The notes below the pieces were generated by a model. That model did not search any database. It had not been told where the DNA came from and saw nothing but the letters and a program-made list of their open reading frames with translations. A DNA stretch of 21,957 bases, taken from JBDKTH01 sp964558295. GTDB lineage: Bacteria > Planctomycetota > Planctomycetia > Pirellulales > Thermoguttaceae. Shown here piece by piece: positions 1-7,478 of this stretch (position 1 is the stretch's first letter; the number at the start of each line of letters is the position of its first letter). Position numbers and translations under genes: made by a program. Where the stretch lies: assembly GCA_964558295.1 (NCBI GenBank), contig CAZLDQ010000094.1:1-21957 (forward strand), written 5' to 3'.

Positions 1-1
1 C

Positions 2-286
2 GGCTACGTGTTCCTCTTCGACCGCTGGTGGAACCCGGCCGTGGAAGACCAGGCCATCAACCGAGCCCATCGAATCGGCGCCGCCGGCCCGGTGACCGTC
101 TGCCGGTTCATCACGGTCGGCACGATCGAGGAGCGGATTCATCGCGTCTTGGAGGAGAAACGCGAACTGTTCAACCTGATCTTCTCCGGCTCGGAAGGCT
201 ACCGCAAGATGGGCCTGACCCAAGAAGAACTCTTCGGCCTGTTCGACCTCAAGTGCCACGGCAAGTCGATCAAGATTGCGGCGTGA
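2..286 (+). CDS. SNF2/DEAD-box-type helicase, C-terminal fragment
   Basis: This is the 3' end of a gene that begins outside the window; the reading frame is open from base 2 and ends at TGA 284-286. The translated 94 residues begin in the second RecA-like domain. They contain the sequence RWWNPAVEDQAINRAHRIG, which is the SNF2 family motif V-VI region with the QAxxRxxRIG arginine finger. A helical tail follows (GTIEERIHRVLEEKRELF), typical of the region just after motif VI. Proteins of this kind are ATP-driven DNA translocases acting on chromatin-like or repair substrates. Which SNF2 subfamily it belongs to cannot be told from this fragment. A stem-loop terminator lies 27 bp after the stop. 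Confidence 0.87.
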   Translation, partial: GYVFLFDRWWNPAVEDQAINRAHRIGAAGPVTVCRFITVGTIEERIHRVLEEKRELFNLIFSGSEGYRKMGLTQEELFGLFDLKCHGKSIKIAA

Positions 287-312
287 GTGCAAGAACGGAG
301 GGAACCGTCCCT

Positions 313-338
313 GCCGCTCCATTTGGGGAGCGGCTTTC
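313..338 (+). terminator. Hairpin terminator after the helicase gene
   Basis: A perfect 8-bp GC-rich stem, GCCGCTCC at 313-320 pairing with GGAGCGGC at 327-334, has a 6-base loop and is followed by TTTC. It sits 27 bp after the helicase stop. The T tract is short, so termination may be partial. The last bases touch the stop codon of the convergent gene on the minus strand. Confidence 0.6.
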
Positions 339-1461
339 AGGAGTCTGGCCGCGTTGCCGGAGGCAGGACGTTCACCACGGGAGCCGTTGGGTGCGCGGCG
401 GCCGATTTTCGGTAAATCGGAAAATACAGATCCTCGGGATCTGCGGCGACGCCGGCGATCGTTTCCCATTGAGCAACAACACGATTGTAGGCACTCTGGT
501 CGATGATTCCTCGCCAAGTGTAAAAGGGGGCTCGGCCTTTGGAAAACCCTGCCTTGAACTCGAAGAGCGAGTCTTTGCGTGCGCCCAGCCCTCCGCCCAA
601 GTGAAACCATCGGTTTCCACGGCTCTTTGCCCAGCCACGCATGAAGTGCAGCATCGCTTTACTCGGGTGGCGTTTTGTGTGCTGCATGCGCATTCCTGAC
701 AAGTAGAATTGTACGATCCCATCGACTTCCGAAAAGAGGCCAGCGCATGCGACCGTGTCGTCGCATAATACCGCGCACAAATGCAGGTGTTCGCCAAGGG
801 CCTCTTTGAGCGTGAGGAAGTACGATGGCGGAAACAGGTAGTACTCCGAGGCTCCGACCCGCTGCATCGTCTCGGCGTAGATGTCCAAGAACTCGTCAAA
901 ATACTGCCACGACTCATCGATGCAAGCACGATAGCCTGCCCGGTTGGCCTTGCTGATTCCCGTGCGATGGGTCATCCGCGTCTCGCGCCACAGTTCCTCC
1001 TCGGGCAAGGACAGGTCAATGACCACGGTCTCGCCGTGCTCGACGACGCGGCCATGCGACGCCATCTTGACGAGCGGTGTCTGCAAGACCGGATGATCCC
1101 GAACAAACAGGCTGATGATTCGTCGTTGGCGGAGTTCCTCGAACATGGCCTCCAGAGCCCGCTCCAAAAAACCGGAGGAATCCTGCGTCTGTAACGGAGG
1201 CTGCAACAGCGGGGAGGGATAGCCGTAGGGACTCGTTGCGTCAAAGTACTCGGTGGGGGTGCCTTCGACGTGGACCGGCCGCACGACAAGAGGCAGGAAA
1301 AACATCTGCCCTTCCTCTTCTGCCACGAACGCCAACGGTTCACCGCCTTCGTGGTTGGCGCACGCCCTTACATAGCCTGGCAAGTGGAAGAGATCATGTG
1401 GGACACAGGCGATCAGATCTTGCCACCGTGTCTCCTCCGGACCAACGAAGGCGGTACGCAT
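337..1461 (-). CDS. GNAT/FemAB-like acyltransferase (BioF2-type)
   Basis: The 374-residue protein resembles the FemAB/GNAT-fold acyltransferases found in exopolysaccharide and cell-envelope clusters. The C-terminal GNAT-like half includes YLSGMRMQHTKRHPSKAMLH and a glycine-rich stretch WFHLGGGLGARKDSLFEFKAGF, a pattern seen in the Acetyltransf_6 family; the N-terminal half (DLFHLPGYVRA) also matches. It probably transfers an acyl or aminoacyl group to a sugar or lipid-linked intermediate, but the substrate cannot be read. I chose the ATG at 1459-1461 because AGAGGT lies 4 bases upstream; an ATG six codons earlier (1479) has no ribosome binding site. It lies 87 bp downstream of the sugar transferase on the same strand and may be co-transcribed with it. 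Confidence 0.75.
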   Translation of the reverse strand: MRTAFVGPEETRWQDLIACVPHDLFHLPGYVRACANHEGGEPLAFVAEEEGQMFFLPLVVRPVHVEGTPTEYFDATSPYGYPSPLLQPPLQTQDSSGFLERALEAMFEELRQRRIISLFVRDHPVLQTPLVKMASHGRVVEHGETVVIDLSLPEEELWRETRMTHRTGISKANRAGYRACIDESWQYFDEFLDIYAETMQRVGASEYYLFPPSYFLTLKEALGEHLHLCAVLCDDTVACAGLFSEVDGIVQFYLSGMRMQHTKRHPSKAMLHFMRGWAKSRGNRWFHLGGGLGARKDSLFEFKAGFSKGRAPFYTWRGIIDQSAYNRVVAQWETIAGVAADPEDLYFPIYRKSAAAHPTAPVVNVLPPATRPDS

Positions 1462-1548
1462 CGTTACCTCTCGAATCATCTAGCGGGATCGATCACAGCC
1501 GCCTGGGCGTCGAAGGGCGAGGGTGCGCAAGGCCGTTCGCATGGGTGG

Positions 1549-2352
1549 CTATCCATTCTGACGGGGCAAGGGGAGGTCATCCAGTGCCTGGATGTTCGGG
1601 CCCGGTTCTGTGGCGGTTCCCGCAAGCACACACAGGACCGTCTTGAACAGGATGCGCACGTCCAGCCAGAGCGACCAGTTGTCGACATACCAGAGATCGA
1701 GCTCCACGCGTTTGGTAAGCGTGATGCCCTGCCGGCCGTGAACTTGGGCCCAGCCGGTCAGACCGGGCGGCACGTCGTGTCGCCGCGATTGTTCGGGCGT
1801 GTAACGGGCGAGATAGGACATCAACAGGGGGCGGGGGCCGACGAAGCTCATATCACCGCGAAGGATGTTGAACAATTCAGGGAGTTCGTCGAGGCTGGTC
1901 CGGCGAAGAAAGCGGCCCAGCCGCGTAAGGCGGCTCGAATCGGTCGCAACCCGAGCGGTTTCCGAAAGAACGTTGCCCTGCGAGTCCACCGCTTCGGCCA
2001 TCGTTCGAAACTTGTACATGGTGAAGGGGATCCCGTGCAGCCCGGGACGTTGACAGCAATACAAGACCGGCCGGCCCATCGAAAGCCGGATGGCAATTCC
2101 AATGACCGCCAGCAGCGGAGCGAGAATCAGCAAACCGGCCACGGCCCCAAGGACGTCGCAACCACGTTTTACAACGCGCTGCCAAGCCTGTTGCGGATTG
2201 CCTTTGACCGCGGAAAGGGGGGTAGATGCTCCTGGCAATGGAAACACTCTCGTTAGGGACGAAAGACGGCAAAAACGTGCGTGCAGAATCCGACAAGCCC
2301 CCAAGCGGGCGGAAATCGCGCGGAATATATCGAAGGCGCAAGACGCTGTCAA
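1549..2352 (-). CDS. Undecaprenyl-phosphate sugar phosphotransferase (bacterial sugar transferase family)
   Basis: This is a monotopic phosphoglycosyl transferase that would put the first sugar phosphate onto undecaprenyl phosphate at the inner membrane, starting a surface glycan. The core begins near residue 60 (KRGCDVLGAVAG), followed by a hydrophobic helix at about 66-88. KFRTM is at 114-118, the catalytic Asp-Glu pair is in RRTSLDELPEL (D155, E156), then GDMSFVGPRP and LTGWAQVHGR, and ELDLWYVDNWSLWLD near the end. It is the short catalytic-core type, without the extra membrane helices of WcaJ or WbaP. The start is uncertain. The first 50 residues do not look like the family, and a GTG codon at residue 35 (2248-2250) is an alternative. 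The sugar specificity is unknown. Confidence 0.88.
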   Translation of the reverse strand: MTASCAFDIFRAISARLGACRILHARFCRLSSLTRVFPLPGASTPLSAVKGNPQQAWQRVVKRGCDVLGAVAGLLILAPLLAVIGIAIRLSMGRPVLYCCQRPGLHGIPFTMYKFRTMAEAVDSQGNVLSETARVATDSSRLTRLGRFLRRTSLDELPELFNILRGDMSFVGPRPLLMSYLARYTPEQSRRHDVPPGLTGWAQVHGRQGITLTKRVELDLWYVDNWSLWLDVRILFKTVLCVLAGTATEPGPNIQALDDLPLPRQNG

Positions 2353-2483
2353 CCGTAACCTGTCTCGCGTTTTCCGGCAGCATAACGAACTGGGGGGACG
2401 GTGAATGATCTAAATGGTTAAGGGCCCGGGGGCCGCGATACTGCTAGCATGCCTTGCGTCGCCGGCCTTCTCCCGTTGTCTCC

Positions 2484-2513
2484 TTGACACATCGGTTCCT
2501 TCTGCTCTAGGCT
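2484..2513 (+). promoter_or_regulatory. Candidate sigma-70-type promoter for the formyltransferase
   Basis: A perfect TTGACA (2484-2489) is followed after 18 bases by TAGGCT, a weak -10 match (T, A and final T). It lies about 65 bp upstream of the formyltransferase ATG, in a spacer with no gene. Only the -35 element is convincing. Confidence 0.35.
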
Positions 2514-2576
2514 GGACGCCGCGGGGAGACTACGGTTCTCCGCTCCGTCGGCAAATCATCAGATTGTGGGAAAATC

Positions 2577-3431
2577 ATGCGAATACTCTTCTTTGGGATT
2601 TATGGACAGGGCATGGCTTCCTTGCAACGTCTGGTGGAACATAATTTCAACGTGGTCGGTGTGGTTACCAAGCCAAACACAGACAGCGAAATACAGCCGG
2701 TAGCTCAATGGGCGGCATCCAAGGGAATCGCAGTCCTTCAGCCGGCTTCAGCCAAGAGCGACGAGTTTGCTGAACAGGTCAGGCAACTCGAACCGGATCT
2801 GATCGTCGTCTCTGGGTATCACTTGGTGTTGCCCAAGAGAATCCTGGATATTCCTGCCAGGGGAGCGATCAATCTCCACGGTTCACTCTTGCCCAAATAC
2901 CGGGGGCCGAATCCTTACAAGTGGGCGATTATCAAGGGGGAGGCCTTCACCGGAGCCACGGTGCATGTGATGACCCCACGCTTGGACGATGGGGATATTC
3001 TGGCTCAACGGACCATTCCCATCGCAAGGGATGATAACAATGAGAGTCTGTTTCAGAAGACGAGTCTCGTGGGAGCGGAACTGCTGGTTGAGACCCTCGA
3101 AAACATTCAACGCGGTACGGTGAAGAGGCAGCCCCAAGAGGAAAGCCAGGCCAGCTATTACAGCTACCCCACGGAACAGGATACCCAGATCGACTGGACT
3201 GCCGCGGCTGCAACGATCGACAATCTGGTCCGAGGGCTGTGCCCAAGACCAGGAGCATGGGCCTGGCTTAATGATCGCAAGTATCGGGTGAAGAAGGTTG
3301 TCATCTGCGAGGAGCAATCCGCAGGTCCGCCGGGGAGAATCGTCAGTTGCACCGAAGGGCGAGTGCGGATTACCACATCCACGTTTGATCTGCTTATCGA
3401 GGAAATGATCCTCGATGAACCGGCTGGCTGA
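2577..3431 (+). CDS. Sugar N-formyltransferase (methionyl-tRNA/ArnA formyltransferase fold)
   Basis: The 284-residue protein has the N10-formyl-tetrahydrofolate-dependent formyltransferase fold. The catalytic triad is visible: N99 and H101 in INLHGSLLPKYRG, and D140 in LDDGDIL. The Rossmann start MRILFFGIYGQG and the SLLPxYRG folate-site loop are typical. A smaller C-terminal domain (about 200-284, from IDWT) matches the Formyl_trans_C region. Methionyl-tRNA formyltransferases are normally longer, about 310 residues, and sit beside def. Here the neighbours are a sugar phosphotransferase and an acyltransferase, so formylation of an amino-sugar nucleotide for a surface polysaccharide is more likely. 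The ribosome binding site is weak (GGGA, 7 bases before the ATG). It is divergent from the sugar transferase and convergent with the next gene. Confidence 0.86.
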   Translation: MRILFFGIYGQGMASLQRLVEHNFNVVGVVTKPNTDSEIQPVAQWAASKGIAVLQPASAKSDEFAEQVRQLEPDLIVVSGYHLVLPKRILDIPARGAINLHGSLLPKYRGPNPYKWAIIKGEAFTGATVHVMTPRLDDGDILAQRTIPIARDDNNESLFQKTSLVGAELLVETLENIQRGTVKRQPQEESQASYYSYPTEQDTQIDWTAAAATIDNLVRGLCPRPGAWAWLNDRKYRVKKVVICEEQSAGPPGRIVSCTEGRVRITTSTFDLLIEEMILDEPAG

Positions 3432-3473
3432 AGATTACCCGCCCGCATTCATCTTCGCGATAGGCACCGCGAT

Positions 3474-5537
3474 TCACCGAGGAAACCGTACGACCCAGAT
3501 CCGGCGTTCCCAAACGTCGTCTGGATTCGAGGAGACGGGACGGAAGACGAATTCCCAACGATCCATTTGCAGATAAGTGAATCCGCAACGCGTTGAAGCG
3601 TCTGGCGCATCGGCCGTGCTTTGCAGGCTGAAGCGTCTTGGTACTGATTTGGTGTCCTGCTTCCAACGATGCTCATGTCCGCTGATCCAGCCGACACAGG
3701 ACGACGCTTGCTCAAAAAGGGGCGCGAGATCCAACTCGTTCATCGGATGATGAGCGACCACAAAGAACCGCTTGCCAGATTGGTGATACTTGTCCAACTG
3801 CTGCTTCAGCCACGCCCGTTGGGCGTCATCCAGCGTGCCGCGCGACGTCCCTTCTTGCAGGGTGTCGAGTAAGACGAAGTCGGCTCGTGGTAGTTCGAGC
3901 ACCTCGACCCGTCGTCCCGGCACGGGCGACGCCTGGGGCTTGAACTGGGGAAAGACCTCGAAGAACGTTTCCCGCCGATCGGTGTCACCGAAGCAGACTC
4001 GCCACGGGATCCCGGCCGCGTCAAACTGGCTGAGGATCGGCTTTGCGGCCTCATAGTCTTTCCGGTCGCCCTGGCTGGAGGCAAGGTCGCCGGCGATAAT
4101 CACGGCCGCCGGGCGGGGTTTCATCGCAAGAATCCGATCGCAAAACGACTTGAACCGCTGGAGATTCCCGTGCATGGTCTCGCCGGCCGAGCCCTCGGCC
4201 GCCACGTGCGGGGCGGCGAGAAAGACGACAAGGTGTTCGTCGCGATCCGGTTTGACAAAAGTCTTTGCCACCGGAGATAACGTGCCGGACGATATGTTGC
4301 CTTTGCTGTCGGCTTTCCTTGCCGCCGGGGCCCAGGTTTCGCCCGCGACGTGTTGGGGAATCGGCAGCAGTCCAGACTGGCATGCCTTGCTGTAAAGCGC
4401 CAACAGATGGATCGTGGTGGGCGGGCCTCCCCGATCGAGGTTTGCGATTGCCAGGGCTTCTCGCAGATACGGCTTCTCGTCGTCGGCCAGCGAGAACTCC
4501 TTGATCATCAATTGCGCGATCAGCACTTCGGCCAAATCGCGAAGGCTTCGTTTGGCTGCCCAGGGAGTCTTTTCGGCAGCGAGTCGTTTGGCGACCGTCA
4601 TCGCTTCAAGAAGGTCCGCCTTGACTGTTGGGTCTTTTTCCAGCCGATACAAAAGCGCCAGTGAACACTCCATCTGGAAATAGCTGTAGGGAGGAACCCA
4701 CGCATTGAGTTCGCTCTGGGGCTTGTTCTTCAGGTCGAGCGACTGCGCGATGGCCGGGAGGAGGTACTTTCGATACAGTGCATAATGCGTCTTGTTTCCG
4801 CCCACATCCCAGGCGGCAGCGTAGATCATCGGCAGGCGTGCGGCTTCATGAGCATAGACATGCCACATTTTGTGCAGACCTCGCGGATCTTTGGAGCCGT
4901 CGGCCCTCAGATACCCGAAATCGTTTTCTTCGACGATCTGCTCTTTCATCGCGTCGGCCAGCACGCAGAGCAACTGGCGGATCTCCCCCTTGGCCGTTTC
5001 ATCGCAAAGCGGACTGTGGTAATACTGCCAGAGTCCGTCGACATAATGGGTGTACTGGTCGCGTGAGGAGGTGATATAGATGCTCTTCCCGTCTTCAACC
5101 GAGATGCCGCGAGCCACGAATCCGGGAACGCCGTGCGCGGTTCCGCAGAGCTTCAGCCCCTGATAGGCTTCGAACGCCTCTTGGCGCAGACATTCCGCCC
5201 GCGTCATGTCATAAAGCTCGACCAGGGCAACCAGCAGCGCACCTTCAAACAAGGGGCAATCGTCCATGCCGGTGCCGTACCCGACCGGATTCGGATAGAG
5301 ATCCTTCACGTCGTCGGCCGACGGGAGCCTGTCGAGCCGCTCGGCGTACCAGGCATGCGTCGTCGGGGAAAAGAACAAGGGCGCCTGCTGGTGCAAGGCC
5401 GTACGGAGTTGGGCAAGGATCTCTTGGCTTTCCGCCAGAGCTGCCGGCTTTTCCTCGGCTTGAGCAGTATTCAAGGAGAAGGAGGATTGCAGTAAGAGAA
5501 GAGATGCCAGCAGGAAGGCCTGTGTGGGTCGAATCAT
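3474..5537 (-). CDS. Secreted two-domain protein: helical N-terminal half plus degenerate calcineurin-like phosphoesterase
   Basis: This is a 687-residue exported protein. Residues 1-27 form a signal peptide (charged start, LLASLLLLQ core, TAQA-EE cleavage region). Residues 30-395 are helix-rich with many aromatic and His residues (HYVDGLWQYYHS, KMWHVYAHEAARLPMIYAA) and recall alpha/alpha-toroid lyases or glycosidases, without a clear family. A Ser/Lys/Gly-rich linker covers about 400-430. Residues 435-687 look like a calcineurin-like metallophosphoesterase: GD at 483-484, AHHP at 595-598 and GHEHRW at 620-625. The first motif, normally D-x-H, reads A-P-H (442-444), and the usual GNHD/E reads GDTD (517-520). 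Some metal ligands therefore appear lost or replaced. It may have altered metal use or act as a binding module; activity is uncertain. Confidence 0.8.
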   Translation of the reverse strand: MIRPTQAFLLASLLLLQSSFSLNTAQAEEKPAALAESQEILAQLRTALHQQAPLFFSPTTHAWYAERLDRLPSADDVKDLYPNPVGYGTGMDDCPLFEGALLVALVELYDMTRAECLRQEAFEAYQGLKLCGTAHGVPGFVARGISVEDGKSIYITSSRDQYTHYVDGLWQYYHSPLCDETAKGEIRQLLCVLADAMKEQIVEENDFGYLRADGSKDPRGLHKMWHVYAHEAARLPMIYAAAWDVGGNKTHYALYRKYLLPAIAQSLDLKNKPQSELNAWVPPYSYFQMECSLALLYRLEKDPTVKADLLEAMTVAKRLAAEKTPWAAKRSLRDLAEVLIAQLMIKEFSLADDEKPYLREALAIANLDRGGPPTTIHLLALYSKACQSGLLPIPQHVAGETWAPAARKADSKGNISSGTLSPVAKTFVKPDRDEHLVVFLAAPHVAAEGSAGETMHGNLQRFKSFCDRILAMKPRPAAVIIAGDLASSQGDRKDYEAAKPILSQFDAAGIPWRVCFGDTDRRETFFEVFPQFKPQASPVPGRRVEVLELPRADFVLLDTLQEGTSRGTLDDAQRAWLKQQLDKYHQSGKRFFVVAHHPMNELDLAPLFEQASSCVGWISGHEHRWKQDTKSVPRRFSLQSTADAPDASTRCGFTYLQMDRWEFVFRPVSSNPDDVWERRIWVVRFPR

Positions 5538-5681
5538 GGGGGATTTCCAGGAGCATTACGCATCGAGTTGCTACAGCCTGTCCCATACTAACATCGCAGA
5601 TGGCGATCTTCCAGGGGCTCTTCGACTATGCCGGGCCAACGGTTTCCACGCCTTTTCACGCGTGGTATGGAGTGTTTTTGA

Positions 5682-6398
5682 GGGAGCCGTTGCGCGGCAG
5701 CTCTGGGCGCTGGGACAGGAACACGTTGGGATTCAATCCGGAAGACTGGGGTTGACGAGAAGCTCTACCTCTCGTTCATCGCCAACGCGCCCCGAAACCT
5801 GTTCCTGCACGAATGCACCTCGTATGCGGTTGCACGCAACTCGGCCCAAGATCAGGCGATCCTGTTTCACAAGAACCGCGACAACGTCGAGCGGGAACAG
5901 GCAGCCTACGTCCTCGAAAGTTCTTCGCCAGGGGTCAACAAGTTGATCGGCATCTGCGACGCCAACGCCATCCTCTGCTGCATGATGGTCAACGACAAGG
6001 GGCTTGCCGGCAGCGCCGACTATCCCGTCGAGTGGACCCGCGAGGACGACCCGGCCGCGTTGGTCCCTGCGGCAGCCGAGCCGCACTACCGGGGGCTGAT
6101 GAATGGTTCGGTCCTGCGATACATCGCCGAACGGGTGTCCAATTGCCGTGAAGGACCGACCAAGACGCCGGCCTGCCGGCTCAACGGAACTGCCTATTCG
6201 CTCGGCACAACCACCAACGGCAAGCCGCGTCTCTGGGAAGCCGTCGAGCGGTCTGTCCATCTGAGCAAGGAACTCCTCCGCAAAGACCTCGCCGCCCGGC
6301 TGCCGGCCAACGACGCGAGGCATGCCGCCGACTGTCTGAACCAATGGTCCCAAACGCAGGCGGAGATGCTCGTGGAACTCCAGCAGAAGCCTCAATGA
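5682..6398 (+). pseudogene. Remnant of an Ntn-hydrolase (peptidase C45 / acyltransferase-like)
   Basis: The frame is open from a stop at 5679-5681 to TGA at 6396-6398. It has no ATG or GTG near its 5' end; the first usable codon is TTG at 5943, inside the conserved part. The translation around 5751-6120 resembles the C45/isopenicillin-N-acyltransferase family. A possible nucleophile cysteine occurs in FLHECTSYAVARN, then ILFHKNRDN, then CCMMVNDKGLAGSADYP, then LRYIAERVSNC. In the family the N-nucleophile Cys is exposed by self-cleavage and the protein hydrolyses or transfers an amide. After RVSNCREG the usual continuation is missing, and a helical tail of unknown origin (from about 6150) follows. 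I read this as a gene truncated at its 5' end and probably rearranged inside. A shortened gene starting at TTG 5943 (151 codons) is the alternative. Confidence 0.55.
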
Positions 6399-6486
6399 AC
6401 GGCGATCCATCGCCCACTTCCCCAGCGGGATTTAATCAACGAAACCGTTCCGAGGGGGGCTCCCCCAATTCCAAAGGGAGCAAGAG

Positions 6487-7287
6487 TCATTGGAGCGCGG
6501 CCAGCAGTTCGGCGGCGTAATCGCCGATCTCTTGGAGGACTTGGGTGCGAGGCTTGGTCGATGCCTCGGCGATATGGCGCACGATCGCGGAACCGACGAT
6601 CAAGCCGTCGGCCACGGGAGCCAACATGCGCACGTGTTCGGGCCGGCTGATGCCGAAGCCGATGCAGATCGGCAGCTTGGTCTGCTTGCGGAGCCAGGCC
6701 ACGTTGTCGAGGATCTCCGGCGGCAGTTCTTGGCGTTCGCCGGTGATCCCGGTGACGGAAACATAGTAGATGAAACCAGTCGTCTCGTCGGCAATTCGCC
6801 GGGCACGTTCGCGCGAGGTCGTGGGCGTAATCAGTTGGATCAGGCTGAAATCTTCGCGCCGGCAGATCTCGGCCAGGGGGCCAGCTTCCTCGACCGGCAG
6901 ATCGGGAACGATCGCCCCGGCCACGCCAGCTGCTTTCGCCTCGCGCACATAGGCATCGAGTCCATGCCGGTAGACGATCGCGTAGCTAACCATCGTCACG
7001 ACCGGAGCAGCCATCTGGGGCGTCAGGCCCGAGAGCATGTCGAAGATGCCGGCCAGCTTGAGGTTCTTGTCCAGTGCCCGAGTGTATGAGGCCTGGATCA
7101 CCGGTCCATCGGCCACAGGATCACTGTAGGGGATACCCAACTCGCACAGGTTGGCTCCCCGGCCGACTAGTTCGCGAAGCACGTCGGCCGTAAACCCCAA
7201 ATCCGGATCCCCCGCCGTAACGAACGGCATAAACGCCTTGCGGCCGGTCGTGCGAAGTTGCTCAAACAGGTGGTCGATGGCGGACAT
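6487..7287 (-). CDS. trpA: Tryptophan synthase alpha subunit
   Basis: TrpA cleaves indole-3-glycerol phosphate to indole and glyceraldehyde 3-phosphate and channels indole to TrpB in the cytosolic alpha2-beta2 complex. The 266-residue length is normal. The two catalytic acids fall at the same numbers as in the Escherichia coli enzyme: E49 in CELGIPYSDP and D60 in VADGPVIQ. Phosphate-binding segments YVSVTGITG and the C-terminal FGISRPEHV and ADGLIVGSAIV are present. It lies downstream of trpB on the same strand but 191 bp away, across a repeat-filled spacer, instead of the usual overlap. No clear Shine-Dalgarno precedes the ATG. Confidence 0.98.
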   Translation of the reverse strand: MSAIDHLFEQLRTTGRKAFMPFVTAGDPDLGFTADVLRELVGRGANLCELGIPYSDPVADGPVIQASYTRALDKNLKLAGIFDMLSGLTPQMAAPVVTMVSYAIVYRHGLDAYVREAKAAGVAGAIVPDLPVEEAGPLAEICRREDFSLIQLITPTTSRERARRIADETTGFIYYVSVTGITGERQELPPEILDNVAWLRKQTKLPICIGFGISRPEHVRMLAPVADGLIVGSAIVRHIAEASTKPRTQVLQEIGDYAAELLAALQ

Positions 7288-7345
7288 GGCAGATCAAGCT
7301 GGATCAGGGGTGATAGGCGGGGGAGAAGGAAGAATGTCGAATACC

Positions 7346-7477
7346 GGAATGACGAAGGAAGCACAAAGGACGAAGCGCGAAAAGCATCGTCGGATTTCGG
7401 GCTTCGTCATTCCTGCGTTATTGAGATTTCAACATTGGTCATTCCTTGGATATCGGGATTTCGACACTCGTCATTCT
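7346..7477. repeat. Decayed repeat cluster in the trpB-trpA spacer
   Basis: A 12-bp perfect inverted repeat (GGAATGACGAAG at 7346-7357, CTTCGTCATTCC at 7402-7413) is followed by two diverged direct copies of a 23-bp unit (7423-7445 and 7455-7477, 18 of 23 identical). The core GTCATTC occurs three times. The composition is AT-richer than the flanking genes. The 7478 side abuts the trpB stop. Repeats of this flavour are scattered in planctomycete spacers; I have no name for them. Confidence 0.65.
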
Positions 7478-7478
7478 T

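Noticed and set aside
1270..2256. 328-codon open frame on the plus strand
   Set aside because: Antisense shadow of the sugar transferase and the acyltransferase, both with good motifs.
5504..5755. Possible upstream exon-like extension in another frame joined to the Ntn-hydrolase remnant by a frameshift
   Set aside because: The 5504-5755 translation shows no resemblance to the family N-terminus, so I could not support one frameshifted gene.
5733..6410. 225-codon open frame on the minus strand
   Set aside because: Antisense to the Ntn-hydrolase-like frame, whose plus-strand translation has family-like motifs; the minus frame has none.
6459..6481. GCTCCC/GGGAGC hairpin after trpA
   Set aside because: The stem is only 6 bp with an 11-base loop, and no T run follows on the minus strand, so it is not a convincing terminator.
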